Source: Azotobacter paspali
GTDB lineage: Bacteria > Pseudomonadota > Gammaproteobacteria > Pseudomonadales > Pseudomonadaceae
DNA: 48,624 bases
Direction: 5' to 3' (one strand)
NCBI RefSeq assembly: GCF_042434745.1
Contig: NZ_JBHLSS010000067.1
Every line of letters starts with the position of its first letter. The stretch's first letter is position 1. Both the position numbers and the translations under genes were made by a program. This document shows positions 10,041-19,415 of the stretch, piece after piece. The notes under the pieces are model-generated. The model did not search any database, had not been told where the DNA came from, and saw only the letters and a program-made list of their open reading frames with translations.

Positions 10041-10673
10041 ATGGCCCGCCCAGCCCGTCCCGCTCCCCGCCGGCCCGCCGCTCAGGCGCCAACCCGCCGT
10101 CCGGGACTGCCCGAGGCGCTACCGGCCGCGCCGCGGCTGATCCTGTTCAACAAGCCGTTCGACGTACTCACCCAGTTTCGCGGCGGCGACGGGCGGGCGA
10201 CCCTCAAGGACTTCATCCCGGTCCCCGGCGTCTATCCGGCCGGCCGCCTGGACCGCGACAGCGAGGGCCTCCTGTTGCTGACCGACGACGGCCGCCTGCA
10301 GGCGCGCATCGCCGATCCCCGGCACAAGCTGGCCAAGACTTACTGGGTGCAGGTGGAGGGCGAGCCGGACGAGGCGCAACTGCAGCGCCTGCGCGAGGGG
10401 GTGACGCTCAACGACGGCCCGACCCGCCCGGCCGAGGTGCGCCGGCTCGATGCCCCCGAACTCTGGCCACGCGACCCGCCGGTGCGCTTTCGCAAGAGCG
10501 TGCCGACCGCCTGGCTGGAACTGACCATCCGCGAGGGGCGTAATCGCCAGGTGCGGCGCATGACCGCCGCGGTCGGCTTGCCGACCCTGCGCCTGGTGCG
10601 AGTGCGCATCGGCCCCTGGAGTCTGGACGGTCTGGCGCCGGGAGAGTGGCGGGAGGCGCCGGCGCGGTTGTGA
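10041..10673 (+). CDS. rluE: 23S rRNA pseudouridine synthase, RluE type
   Basis: The 210-residue protein has an Arg/Pro-rich basic N-terminus (about 25 residues), the catalytic Asp motif GRLDRDSEGLLLL near residue 74, and the C-terminal IREGRNRQVRRM of the RsuA/RluB/E/F family. Length and lack of an S4 domain fit RluE, which modifies U2457 of 23S rRNA in E. coli. The ATG at 10041 begins MARPARPAP; the ribosome-binding site is weak. It is convergent with the DUF2788 gene, 12 bases away. Confidence 0.88.
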   Translation: MARPARPAPRRPAAQAPTRRPGLPEALPAAPRLILFNKPFDVLTQFRGGDGRATLKDFIPVPGVYPAGRLDRDSEGLLLLTDDGRLQARIADPRHKLAKTYWVQVEGEPDEAQLQRLREGVTLNDGPTRPAEVRRLDAPELWPRDPPVRFRKSVPTAWLELTIREGRNRQVRRMTAAVGLPTLRLVRVRIGPWSLDGLAPGEWREAPARL

Positions 10674-10685
10674 GGGGAGAGGCGC

Positions 10686-10889
10686 TCAGAAACCTTCCAG
10701 GCTGCCGATCACCAGGGTTTTGATGACGAAGCCGAGCACGCCGAGGCCGAGGGCGAAGAACAGCACCAGGGTGCCGAGGCGGCCGGCGTTGGATTTGCGC
10801 GCCAGATCCCAGACGATGAACGCCATGAACAGAATGAGACCGCCGACCAAGCTGATCATCATCCACTCTTCGAACACTTCGGGTTCCAC
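10686..10889 (-). CDS. DUF2788 two-helix membrane protein
   Basis: This 67-residue protein has two hydrophobic helices (about residues 10-28 and 40-62) joined by a basic loop (DLARKSNAGR), the layout of DUF2788, a small inner-membrane family of unknown role found in pseudomonads. It starts at GTG (10889) with a perfect AGGAGG six bases before it, which supports real translation despite its size. Confidence 0.8.
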   Translation of the reverse strand: MEPEVFEEWMMISLVGGLILFMAFIVWDLARKSNAGRLGTLVLFFALGLGVLGFVIKTLVIGSLEGF

Positions 10890-10948
10890 TGCGACCTCCT
10901 GCGGGGCTTACGGAGAAGGCCGACGAGTATAGCGAAGTCGGCTCCGTC

Positions 10949-11428
10949 TCAGGCGCGTAGGTGTTCCAGCGGCAGCTTGGTGCTCGACTGCACCTGGCGC
11001 AGGACGAAGCTCGATCGCACGCTGGCAACGCCCTCGATGCGGGTCAGGGTACCGAGCAGGAACTGCTGGTAGCTGTCCATGTCCGGCACCACCACCTTCA
11101 ACTGGTAATCGGCGTCCATCCCGGTGACCAGGCTGCACTCCTGCACCTCCGGACATTTGCCGATGACCGCCTCGAAATGCTCAAAGCGGTCCGGGGTGTG
11201 CCGGTCCATGCCGATCAGCACGTAGGCGGTGAGGGTCAAGCCGAGCCGCTTGCGGTCGAGCAGGGCCACCTGGCGCAGGATGTAGCCGTCGTCCTCGAGC
11301 TGCTTTACCCGCCGCGAGCAGGGCGAGGGCGACAGACCGATGCGCTCGGCCAGCTCCTGGTTGGACAGGCGGGCATCGTGCTGCAGTTCAGCGAGGATGC
11401 GCAGGTCGTAGCGGTCGAGTTTGCCCAT
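10949..11428 (-). CDS. Lrp/AsnC-family transcriptional regulator
   Basis: The 159-residue protein has an N-terminal winged helix-turn-helix (residues 3-55, with LSNQELAERIGLSPSPCSRRVKQLE) and a C-terminal RAM ligand domain (about 70-150). Members form octamers, bind amino acids and control amino-acid metabolism, often of a neighbour. No obvious amino-acid gene is adjacent, so the target is unknown. The start MGKLDRYD at 11428 is typical of the family. The 320 bases upstream, to the efflux gene, hold its promoter and a strong terminator hairpin. Confidence 0.92.
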   Translation of the reverse strand: MGKLDRYDLRILAELQHDARLSNQELAERIGLSPSPCSRRVKQLEDDGYILRQVALLDRKRLGLTLTAYVLIGMDRHTPDRFEHFEAVIGKCPEVQECSLVTGMDADYQLKVVVPDMDSYQQFLLGTLTRIEGVASVRSSFVLRQVQSSTKLPLEHLRA

Positions 11429-11704
11429 AGCGGATGGCCTGTGTGAAAAGATTGCCGATTATCTTGCTTTCCTGATGACTGATTGCGCAAGTCGCAGTTC
11501 ATCGGGCAATGTTCGCAATCCTCTGCCGGATTCGTGGGTCTATTCTTTTCCCCACTTCGAGGCCCGGACATCTGGTCCACCCGGCGCGCCCAACCAGGCG
11601 TTCCGGGGCCGCGCGATCTTACCGGGTCGCGCGGCATCCGGGCATGCGCCGCAGACCGGGCAGCGCGGAAAGACGGCGAGGCTTTCGCCGACGACGGACG
11701 GAGC

Positions 11705-11744
11705 GAAAACGGGAGGACAGGCGCAGGCCTGTCCTCCCGTTTTC
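11705..11744. terminator. 18-bp perfect terminator hairpin
   Basis: GAAAACGGGAGGACAGGC (11705-11722) pairs perfectly with 11727-11744 around a four-base loop. The A/T-rich ends give a T-tract for both strands. It lies four bases after the stop of the efflux gene on the minus strand and so should terminate it; it also insulates the Lrp gene. Confidence 0.9.
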
Positions 11745-11748
11745 ATTT

Positions 11749-12630
11749 TCAGTCTTCGTCCTGCGGCGGGTCGGTGTGGACCAGCACCTCGGCGCGTGGG
11801 AATTGCGCATGGATCGCCCGCTCCACCGCCACGGTGCGGCGGTGGGCTTCGGTCAGCGACATTTCGCCCGGCAGGCGCACATGCAACTGGACGAACCAGC
11901 GGGTGCCGGAAATGCGGGTACGCAGGTCGTGCACGTCCATGATGTCGGGCACGTCGCCGGCCAGTTCGGCGATGCGCTGGCGCACCTGTGCGGGCAGCTC
12001 GGTGTCCATCAGCACGGTCACCGCCTCATGGCCGATCTGTACGGCGCTCCACAGGATATAGCCGGCGATGCCGATGCCGAACAGTGCGTCCAGCTCGCCG
12101 AGACCGAGATTGACCAGCAGCAGGGCGAGCAGGATGCTGGCGTTGAGCAGCAGGTCGGAGTGGTAGTGCAGCGAGTCGGCGCGGATCGCCGTGGAGCCGG
12201 TCGCCTGCACCACGCGGCGCTGGAACTGCAGCAGGCCGGCGGTGGCCGCGAGCGACAGCAGAATTACGACGATTCCCAGGGTCTGCGCATGGAGCGGCTG
12301 CGGGTGCAGCAGGCGGTCGATGCTCTGCACGCCGACCAGAAGGGCGCTGACGCCGATGAACACCGACTGGCCGAGACCGGCCAGCGCCTCGGCCTTTCCG
12401 TGGCCGTAGCGGTGGTCGTCGTCCGCCGGACGCAGCGAGTAGTGCACCGCCAGCAAGTTGATCAGCGAGGCGGCGCCGTCCAGCAGCGAGTCGGTGAGGC
12501 CGGCGAGCAGGCTGACCGAGCCGCTCAGCCACCAGGCGATCGCCTTGGCCAGCGCCAGGCCGATGGCCACCGCCAGGGCGGCGGTACTGGCCAGGCGCAT
12601 CAGGCGGGCCTGTTCCTGCGGGGTCTTCAT
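11749..12630 (-). CDS. fieF: Cation diffusion facilitator, FieF/YiiP type
   Basis: The 293-residue inner-membrane protein has six helices and a C-terminal cytosolic dimer domain. Metal-site motifs of FieF/YiiP are visible: DSLLD at residues 47-51, the loop DDDHRYGHGKAE at 70-81, and HSDLLLN near residue 155. These proteins export Zn2+, Fe2+ or Cd2+ in exchange for protons. The substrate cannot be fixed from sequence, but the DxxxD/HxxxD pattern is the YiiP one. ATG at 12630; a strong terminator follows its stop. Confidence 0.92.
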   Translation of the reverse strand: MKTPQEQARLMRLASTAALAVAIGLALAKAIAWWLSGSVSLLAGLTDSLLDGAASLINLLAVHYSLRPADDDHRYGHGKAEALAGLGQSVFIGVSALLVGVQSIDRLLHPQPLHAQTLGIVVILLSLAATAGLLQFQRRVVQATGSTAIRADSLHYHSDLLLNASILLALLLVNLGLGELDALFGIGIAGYILWSAVQIGHEAVTVLMDTELPAQVRQRIAELAGDVPDIMDVHDLRTRISGTRWFVQLHVRLPGEMSLTEAHRRTVAVERAIHAQFPRAEVLVHTDPPQDED

Positions 12631-12699
12631 CGGTAGGGGATCTTCGCGGCGACTGTGGGGGCGGGCGGCATGATAGCAGGGCGCTGCGCAGGTGGAGCT

Positions 12700-13119
12700 T
12701 CAGGCGGGCGGCAGCAGGCCGGCAGCGGCCAGACGGCCAGGGCCGGGATCGCGCTGGATCAGGCGCGGCTCGCCCGCCGGTAGGCGGCGACCGGTTTCTC
12801 GCTCGATCAGCGTCTTGAGTCGCGCCGGGTCGATGCGGCCATCGGCGCCGATGCTGCGGCGCAGGGTTTGCGGCGCCACCGAATAGCTTTCGCCCGGCGG
12901 TAGGTAAATGGCGCCGGTGGTGAAGTCGACGGCGAAGGCGACCACCCCAGGGATCACGTAGAAGAGCAGGCCGATGGCGTCCAGGCCGGCGACCAGATAG
13001 TCGATCCGACCCTCGATCTGGCCGCGCCGGTCGGGAAAGAAGATGCTGCCGCAGGCGCTCAGTTGGGTGGTCAGGGCGACGGCCAGCAGGCCGCCCAGAA
13101 TGCGGGTCCAAAGGTGCAT
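12700..13119 (-). CDS. Small lipoprotein of unknown function
   Basis: The 139-residue product starts with a lipoprotein signal ending in the lipobox LSAC (Cys23), followed by GSIFFPDRR and a hydrophobic stretch (about residues 42-66). Similar small lipoproteins are found in Pseudomonas with no assigned role. The Ser after the +1 Cys is Gly here, so outer-membrane sorting is likely by the usual +2 rule (no Asp at +2). It is divergent from hrpB, with 107 bases between them for both promoters. Confidence 0.72.
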   Translation of the reverse strand: MHLWTRILGGLLAVALTTQLSACGSIFFPDRRGQIEGRIDYLVAGLDAIGLLFYVIPGVVAFAVDFTTGAIYLPPGESYSVAPQTLRRSIGADGRIDPARLKTLIERETGRRLPAGEPRLIQRDPGPGRLAAAGLLPPA

Positions 13120-13226
13120 GAAGCTGTCCTGAAGGTGGTCTGGGGGCGGGAACTATAGCAAGGCCGGCATGACAGGCGTCCATGCGCCGTGCCCTCTATA
13201 ATCGGCGCCCCGCCGTGGAGTGACCG

Positions 13227-15737
13227 ATGAATCCGCTACCCATAGACGCCGTCCTGCCCGCCCTGCGCGAGGCCCTGTCCCTGCGCCACGAGGCCGTGCT
13301 CGAGGCGCCGCCCGGCGCCGGCAAAACCACCCGCGTGCCGCTGGCCCTGCTCGACGAGCCCTGGCTCGAAGGGCAGCGCATCCTGATGCTCGAACCGCGC
13401 CGGCTGGCCGCACGGGCCGCCGCCGAGCGCCTGGCCGCCGAACTGGGCGAGGCGGTCGGCGAGACGGTCGGCTACCGCATCCGCCTCGACAGCCGGGTCG
13501 GCCCGCGCACGCGCATCGAGGTGCTCACCGAGGGCATCCTCACTCGCCGCCTGCAGGACGACCCGGCGCTGGAGGGCGTCGGCCTGGTGATCTTCGACGA
13601 GTTCCACGAGCGCAGCCTGGACGCCGACCTGGCCCTGGCGTTGACCATCAACGGCCGCGCCCTACTGCGCGACACGCCGCTGCGGGTGCTGCCGATGTCC
13701 GCCACCTTGGAGGGCGAACGGCTCGCCGCGCTGCTGGACGATGCGCCGCTGGTGCGCAGCGAGGGGCGCATGTATCCGGTGCAGATCCGCTGGGGACGGC
13801 CGCTGCCGCCCGGCGAGCGGATCGAGCCGCGGCTCCTGCAGACGGTGCTGCAGGCGCTGGATGAGGAGTCCGGCAGCCTGCTGGTGTTCCTGCCCGGCCA
13901 AGCGGAGATCCGCCGCCTTCACGAGCAGCTCGGCGAAGCCCTGGCCGGGCGCGTCGGCATCCTGCTCTGCCCGCTGCACGGCGAACTGGACCTGGCCGCC
14001 CAGCGCGCCGCCATCGAGCCGGCGCCGGCCGGAGCGCGCAAGGTGGTGTTGGCCACCAACATCGCCGAGACCAGCCTGACCATCGACGGCGTGCGCGTGG
14101 TGGTCGACGCGGGACTGGCGCGGGTACCGCGCTTCGATCCCGGCAGCGGCATGACCCGCCTGGACACCCAGCGCATTTCCCGTGCCTCGGCGACCCAGCG
14201 CGCCGGCCGTGCCGGACGCCTGGAGCCGGGCGTCTGCTACCGGCTGTGGTCGCAGGCGCAGCACGAACAACTGCCCGCCCACGACGACGCGGAGATCCTC
14301 CAAGCCGATCTCGCCGGGCTCGCCCTACAACTGGCGCGTTGGGGCGTGGAGCCGGCCGATCTGGCCTGGCTCGATGCGCCGCCAGCGGCTGCCTTCGCCC
14401 AGGCTCGCGAACTGCTGGCGAAGCTCGGCGCACTCGCTCCCAACGGCAGTCTGAGTGCCCATGGCCAGGCCATGGCCGGACTGCCGGCGCATCCGCGCAT
14501 CGCCCACCTTCTGCTGCGCGGCCAGGCGCTGGGGCTCGGCGCGCTGGCCTGCGACGTCGCCGCGCTGCTCGGCGAGCGCGACATCCTGCGCGGCACCGGC
14601 GCCGACCTGCACAGCCGCCTGGCCCTGCTCGGCGACACGCAGCGGGCCGGGCGCGGCGCCCGGAGCGGCGTGCAGCGCGCCCGCCAATTGGCCCGCCAGT
14701 ACCGCGGACTATTGCCGAAAGAGGTACGCGAGAAGGTCGATGATCCGGATGATCCGCGCTGGCTCGGCGCGCTGCTGGCCTTCGCCTACCCAGACCGCAT
14801 CGCCTGCCAGCGCCGCCCCGGCGGCGAATACCGTCTGGCCAACGGCCGTGCCGCGCTGTTCGCCGAGCCGGATGCGCTGATGAAGCACGCATGGCTGGTG
14901 GTCGCCGAGCTGGGTAGCCGCCATGGTCAGCGCGAAGAACGCATCTATCTGGCCGCCGAACTCGACCCGGCACTGTTCGAGACAGTGCTCGCCGAGCAGG
15001 TGAGCGTGCGCGACGAACTGGACTGGGACGAGCGCGAAGGCGTGCTGCGCGCCGAGCGCCAGCGGCGGGTCGGCGAACTGGTGCTGGAGCGTCGGGCGCT
15101 GCCGGGGCTCGACGAGGCGGCGCGCGGCCGGGCGCTGCTCGGCCTGGTGCGGCGCAAGGGCCTGGAGCTGCTGCCCTGGACGCCCGAGCTGCGCCAGTGG
15201 CAGGCGCGGCTGGCGCTGCTGCGTCGCCTCGATCTGGCGGAAAAGGGCGAAAGCGACTGGCCGGACTTGTCCGACGCGGCCCTGCTGGCGAACCTGGAGG
15301 ACTGGTTGGCCCCGTATCTGGGGCAGGTCTCGCGGCTCAGCCATTTCGCCGCGCTGGATTTGCCCGGCATTCTCAAGGGATTGCTGCCCTGGCCGTTGCC
15401 GCAGCGTCTCGACGAATTGGCGCCGCCGGCCGTCGCCGTACCGTCCGGCTCGCGCATCCGTCTCGACTACGCCGAAGAACCGCCGGTGCTCGCCGTACGC
15501 CTGCAGGAGCTGTTCGGCCTGGCGCAGACGCCGCGCATCGCCGGCGGGCGGCTGGCGGTCAAGCTGCACCTGCTGTCGCCAGCGCGCCGACCGGTGCAGG
15601 TCACCCAGGATCTGGCGAGCTTCTGGGCCAATACCTACGCCGAAGTGAAAAAGGACCTCAAGGGGCGCTATCCCAAGCACTACTGGCCGGACGACCCGCT
15701 GATCGCCGAACCCACCGCCCGCGCCAGACCGCGGTAG
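13227..15737 (+). CDS. hrpB: ATP-dependent helicase HrpB (DEAH/RHA family)
   Basis: The 836-residue protein has the HrpB domain order: helicase core with Walker A (PPGAGKTTR, residues 28-36), DEFH box (124-127), the SAT motif (MSATLEG), helicase C-terminal domain with QRAGRAGR, then the HA2 and HrpB-specific C-terminal domain ending in the characteristic KKDLKGRYPKHYWPDDP. Full length compared with the usual 800-840. HrpB is a putative RNA helicase of undefined substrate; it is dispensable in E. coli. Not to be confused with type III secretion HrpB. Confidence 0.95.
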   Translation: MNPLPIDAVLPALREALSLRHEAVLEAPPGAGKTTRVPLALLDEPWLEGQRILMLEPRRLAARAAAERLAAELGEAVGETVGYRIRLDSRVGPRTRIEVLTEGILTRRLQDDPALEGVGLVIFDEFHERSLDADLALALTINGRALLRDTPLRVLPMSATLEGERLAALLDDAPLVRSEGRMYPVQIRWGRPLPPGERIEPRLLQTVLQALDEESGSLLVFLPGQAEIRRLHEQLGEALAGRVGILLCPLHGELDLAAQRAAIEPAPAGARKVVLATNIAETSLTIDGVRVVVDAGLARVPRFDPGSGMTRLDTQRISRASATQRAGRAGRLEPGVCYRLWSQAQHEQLPAHDDAEILQADLAGLALQLARWGVEPADLAWLDAPPAAAFAQARELLAKLGALAPNGSLSAHGQAMAGLPAHPRIAHLLLRGQALGLGALACDVAALLGERDILRGTGADLHSRLALLGDTQRAGRGARSGVQRARQLARQYRGLLPKEVREKVDDPDDPRWLGALLAFAYPDRIACQRRPGGEYRLANGRAALFAEPDALMKHAWLVVAELGSRHGQREERIYLAAELDPALFETVLAEQVSVRDELDWDEREGVLRAERQRRVGELVLERRALPGLDEAARGRALLGLVRRKGLELLPWTPELRQWQARLALLRRLDLAEKGESDWPDLSDAALLANLEDWLAPYLGQVSRLSHFAALDLPGILKGLLPWPLPQRLDELAPPAVAVPSGSRIRLDYAEEPPVLAVRLQELFGLAQTPRIAGGRLAVKLHLLSPARRPVQVTQDLASFWANTYAEVKKDLKGRYPKHYWPDDPLIAEPTARARPR

Positions 15738-15806
15738 TAGGTCCGGCCCGCCGAGCTATGCTGGAAGGTTTCGGCGGGATCGTTTCCGCCAGCCCAAGGA
15801 GGTGGC

Positions 15807-16562
15807 ATGCATCGCAAGGTCTTCGCTGGCAGGTTATTCGAGCGCCAGGTGGCGCTGATCGGCGGCGGCTGCTCCGACGTCGGCCGGGCGCTGGCGGTAC
15901 GCCTGGCGCAGGCCGGCGCGAGTCTGGCGCTGCTCGACCTCGATATGGCTGCGCTGGACAGCCTGGTCGAGCACCTGGCCGACCATCACAACTGCGCGGC
16001 GCTCGGATTGCCTTGCGACCTGACCGACGCGCTGGCGGTGGAGCATGCCGTAACGCTGGTCGGCGAGCGTTTCGGCGGCATCGATCTGCTCGCCTGCTGC
16101 GCTGTCGTCCATCACTGCGGCGGCATCTGCGACACCGCGCCGGAAGTATTCCGGCGGGTCATGGAGATCAACTTCTTCGGCGCCCTGCATTGCGTTCAGG
16201 CGGCGCTACCCGGCCTGCTCGCGCGGCGCGGGCAGATCGTCGTGGCCGGGGCGCTGCCCGCCTTCGGTCCGCCGCAGGTCAGCCGTGGCGCCGAGGCCGC
16301 CAGCCGGCAGGCGCTGCTCGGGCTGTTCGAGACGCTGCGCCTGGAGGTCGCGGCGGACGGTGTCAACGTGATGCTGGTGTGTCCCGGCCGCGCCGGCGAA
16401 CCGGCGTGCGACGACCCGTCCGGCGCCGAGGCGGCGGGCCGCCTGCCCTCGGCGCAGGACATCGCCGAGGCGATCTTCCAGGGGGCGTTGCGCCGCCGCC
16501 ATCTGCTGATGCTGCCCAGCTACGACTGGCGCGCCCGGCTGCTGGCGCGGCTCGCGCAGTAG
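15807..16562 (+). CDS. SDR-fold protein with degenerate active site
   Basis: The 251 residues keep the short-chain dehydrogenase Rossmann start (LIGGGCSDVGRAL, residues 17-28), an Asp in LLDLDMAAL suited to NAD binding, and MEINFFG with the structural Asn. The catalytic residues are gone: the Ser strand reads VVAGALPAF and the YxxxK segment reads GAEAASRQAL, with no Tyr and Arg in place of Lys. NNAG is replaced by CCAV. It probably cannot do standard SDR chemistry and may be a binding or regulatory protein. The ATG at 15807 is preceded by AAGGAGG. It stands alone between hrpB and the RhlE gene. Confidence 0.75.
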   Translation: MHRKVFAGRLFERQVALIGGGCSDVGRALAVRLAQAGASLALLDLDMAALDSLVEHLADHHNCAALGLPCDLTDALAVEHAVTLVGERFGGIDLLACCAVVHHCGGICDTAPEVFRRVMEINFFGALHCVQAALPGLLARRGQIVVAGALPAFGPPQVSRGAEAASRQALLGLFETLRLEVAADGVNVMLVCPGRAGEPACDDPSGAEAAGRLPSAQDIAEAIFQGALRRRHLLMLPSYDWRARLLARLAQ

Positions 16563-16804
16563 TTGGGCCGGACGGGACGCAAGGGGGCGGTGAGGGAGGA
16601 GTCTTGCCGGCGGCGCCGGGACAGGGTATGAACATGCGCGCCCGGCACGCTTCCCGTCGCCGGGGTCTGCGCCCGTGTTCCGGCGGGCCGTGGAATAATC
16701 GTTTCGTTGTCTTCGTCCGGCGCCGTCCCGTTTGCTGCCCATTCTTCGAGCAACCCTGCAAAGTTTGCGGGTAAGATGACGCCTTTACATACTGGTGGCC
16801 TGTC

Positions 16805-18109
16805 ATGACCTTTGCCTATCTTGGCTTGATCAAGCCTCTGCTGCGGACTTTGCCCGTACTCGGTTACATCCTGCCCACGCCGGTGCAGCGCCAGGCGATT
16901 CCCGCGTTGTTGGCCGGCCGCGACCTGCTGATGGCGGCGCAGACCGGCAGCGGCAAGACTGCCGGCTTCGCCCTGCCGGTACTGCAGCGGCTGACCCTGG
17001 AGGGGTCGCCGGCCGCCGCCAACTCGGTGCGTGCGCTGGTGCTGGTGCCGACCCGCGAACTGGCCGAGCAGGTCCATGGGACCATCCGTGCCTGCGGCAT
17101 GGAGCTGCCGTTGCGGACCGCGGTGGCCTATGGCGGGGTGAGCATCAATCCGCAGATGATGCTGCTGCGTTCGGGGATCGACGTGCTGGTGGCCACGCCC
17201 GGCCGGCTGCTCGACCTGTACCGGCAGAACGCCGTACGCTTCGACCAGTTGCAGATCCTCGTGCTGGACGAGGCCGATCGCATGCTCGACTTGGGCTTCT
17301 CCCGCGAGCTGGAAGAGCTGTTCGCCCTGCTGCCGGCGCAGCGCCAGACCCTGCTGTGTTCGGCCACCTTCTCCGAGGAGATCCGCCAGATCGCCACCGG
17401 CCTACTGCGCGACCCGCTGACCATCGAGATCAGCGCGCCCAACTCGGCGGCGCCGAGCGTCGCCCAGTGGATGATCCCGGTGGACAAGAAGCGCAAGGCC
17501 GAGCTGTTCCTACATCTGCTGGAGCGCGAGCGCTGGGAGCAGGTACTAGTGTTCTCGCGCACCCGCAAGGGCGTCGAGCGGCTGGCCGAGGAACTGCAGC
17601 AGCGCGGCTACCGGGCCGGCGCGATCCACAGCGACCTGCCGCAGCCGGCGCGCCTGCGCGCCCTGGAGCAGTTCAAGGCCGACGAGTTGCAGGTGCTGGT
17701 GGCCACCGACGTGGCTGCCCGCGGGCTGGACATCCAGGGTCTGCCGCTGGTGGTCAACCTCGATCTGCCGGTCGTCCCGGAATACTACGTGCACCGCATC
17801 GGCCGTACCGGCCGCGCCGGTGCCAGCGGCGAGGCGATCTCGCTGGTCTGCGCCGACGAGGTCGAACAATTGGCCGCCATCGAGGCGCTGATCCGCCAGT
17901 TGTTGCCGCGCCGCGAGGAGCCCGACTTCAGCCCCGAGCATCGGGTGCCGGAAACCGCCCTGGGTGGCGTCATCCTGAGCAAGCCGAAGCAGCCCAGGCA
18001 GAAACCGGTCCCCAAATTCGGCGACCGGCTCGACGACAAGGCCCGGCCGGCAGTGGAAGCGGTACGCCAGATGCCCAATCTGAGTACGCTGCCGGACAGG
18101 AAGAAGTAG
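16805..18109 (+). CDS. rhlE: DEAD-box RNA helicase, RhlE family
   Basis: The 434-residue protein has every DEAD-box motif in order: Q motif (PTPVQRQAIP), AQTGSGKT (45-52), PTRELAEQ, TPGRLLD, DEAD (155-158), SAT, ARGLDIQ and HRIGRTGRAG. A short basic tail (KPKQPRQKP) follows the core. N-terminus MTFAYLGLIKPLL is the RhlE pattern. RhlE proteins remodel ribosomal RNA and help mRNA decay. The 242 bases upstream show no gene; a TAAGAT sequence at about 16772 could be a -10. Ends 19 bases from the convergent flavoprotein gene. Confidence 0.93.
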   Translation: MTFAYLGLIKPLLRTLPVLGYILPTPVQRQAIPALLAGRDLLMAAQTGSGKTAGFALPVLQRLTLEGSPAAANSVRALVLVPTRELAEQVHGTIRACGMELPLRTAVAYGGVSINPQMMLLRSGIDVLVATPGRLLDLYRQNAVRFDQLQILVLDEADRMLDLGFSRELEELFALLPAQRQTLLCSATFSEEIRQIATGLLRDPLTIEISAPNSAAPSVAQWMIPVDKKRKAELFLHLLERERWEQVLVFSRTRKGVERLAEELQQRGYRAGAIHSDLPQPARLRALEQFKADELQVLVATDVAARGLDIQGLPLVVNLDLPVVPEYYVHRIGRTGRAGASGEAISLVCADEVEQLAAIEALIRQLLPRREEPDFSPEHRVPETALGGVILSKPKQPRQKPVPKFGDRLDDKARPAVEAVRQMPNLSTLPDRKK

Positions 18110-18128
18110 GCCGGTCCGGTGCGCTCTC

Positions 18129-19361
18129 CTATCGGTATCCGAGCCAGCGCAGCAGCCCGTGGGCCGCGGCCCGGCCGCCGGCGAAGCAGGCGGTGAGCAG
18201 GTAGCCGCCGGTCGGCGCCTCCCAGTCGAGCATCTCGCCGGCGCAGAAGATGCCCGGTGCCTCGCGCAGCATCAGGTTTTCGTCCAGTGCCTCGAAAAGC
18301 ACGCCGCCGGCGCTGCTGATCGCCTCGTCCAGCGGGCGCGGGCGCACCAATTCGAGCGGCAATGCTTTGATCAGCCCGGCCAACCGTTCCGGTTCGGCGA
18401 AGGCGGCGGTCGGCGCCAATTCGCGCAGCAGCGCGGCCTTGGTCCCGTCGAGGCCGAGCTGGCCGTGCAGGTGCCTGGCCATGGAGCGCGAGCCGCGTGG
18501 CTTGCGCAGGGCGGCGAGCACCCTGGCCGGCGCGTGCCGTGGCAGCAGGTCGATGAAGACGGTGGCGCCGCCTTCGCGCTCGATCCTGTCGCGGATCGTC
18601 GCGGACAGCGCGTAAACCAGGCTGCCTTCGATTCCCCCGGCGGTCAGCACGAACTCCCCCTGCCGCGCCGGCCCGTCGTCCAGGCCCAGAGCGACGTTCT
18701 TCAACGGCGCGCCGGCGAAACGTTCGCGCAGGTGCGCGCTCCAGCCGGCCACATCGAAGCCGCAGTTGGCCGGACGCAGGGGCGCGACCGCCATGCCGCG
18801 CGCTTCCAGCAGCGGAACCCAGGCGCCGTCCGAGCCGAGCCGCGCCCAACTGCCGCCGCCCAGGGCGAGCAGGGTGGCGGCGGGCCGGATACGCCGCTCG
18901 CCCGCCGCAGTGGCCAGGCGTAGGGCGCCATCGGCGTCCCAGCCGAGCCAGCGGTGACGGGTGTGGATTCGCACGCCAGCCTCGCGCAGGCGCCGCAGCC
19001 AGGCGCGCAGCAGCGGTGCGGCCTTCATGTCGGCGGGGAACACCCGTCCGGAGCTGCCGACGAAGGTGTCGATGCCCAGGCCGTGCACCCATTGGCGCAG
19101 CGCCTGGGCATCGAACCCCTCCAGCAGCCGTCCGATTTCCGCGCGTCGCGTGCCATAGCGGGATAGGAAGGCTTCGCGCGCCTCCGCGTGGGTGATGTTC
19201 ATCCCGCCGACCCCGGCGAGCAGGAACTTGCGCCCGACCGAGGGCATGCGTTCGTACAGCTCGACGGCAAGGCCCGCCCGGCTCAGCACCTCGGCGGCCA
19301 TCAGTCCGGCCGGTCCGCCGCCGATGATGGCGACCATGGGGGTGGAAGTGACGTCGGACAT
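18129..19361 (-). CDS. FAD-dependent oxidoreductase, HI0933/TIGR03862 family
   Basis: The 410-residue protein begins with an FAD-binding dinucleotide fold (AIIGGGPAGLMAAE, residues 11-24), then GVGGMNITHAEA with the family's GGxNxT pattern, LALGGGSW, and the C-terminal FAD-closing block GIFCAGEMLDWEAPTGGYLL. It is a member of the HI0933/BaiN-like flavoproteins in the TIGR03862 branch; substrate unknown. It is upstream of nothing else on its strand except the HDAC-family gene behind it (55 bases), so the two may be co-transcribed, with the HDAC-family gene first. Confidence 0.85.
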   Translation of the reverse strand: MSDVTSTPMVAIIGGGPAGLMAAEVLSRAGLAVELYERMPSVGRKFLLAGVGGMNITHAEAREAFLSRYGTRRAEIGRLLEGFDAQALRQWVHGLGIDTFVGSSGRVFPADMKAAPLLRAWLRRLREAGVRIHTRHRWLGWDADGALRLATAAGERRIRPAATLLALGGGSWARLGSDGAWVPLLEARGMAVAPLRPANCGFDVAGWSAHLRERFAGAPLKNVALGLDDGPARQGEFVLTAGGIEGSLVYALSATIRDRIEREGGATVFIDLLPRHAPARVLAALRKPRGSRSMARHLHGQLGLDGTKAALLRELAPTAAFAEPERLAGLIKALPLELVRPRPLDEAISSAGGVLFEALDENLMLREAPGIFCAGEMLDWEAPTGGYLLTACFAGGRAAAHGLLRWLGYR

Positions 19362-19415
19362 GCAGGCTCCTGGGCAGAGGCGGGGGGCGCATTCTACTGC
19401 GCCGACGGTACGGCT

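Noticed and set aside
13227..15737. Type III secretion regulator HrpB
   Set aside because: The sequence is a DEAH-type helicase; the shared name is coincidental.
16563..16804. Small Arg-rich frame upstream of rhlE (ATG near 16628)
   Set aside because: No ribosome-binding site of note, biased composition and no recognisable family.
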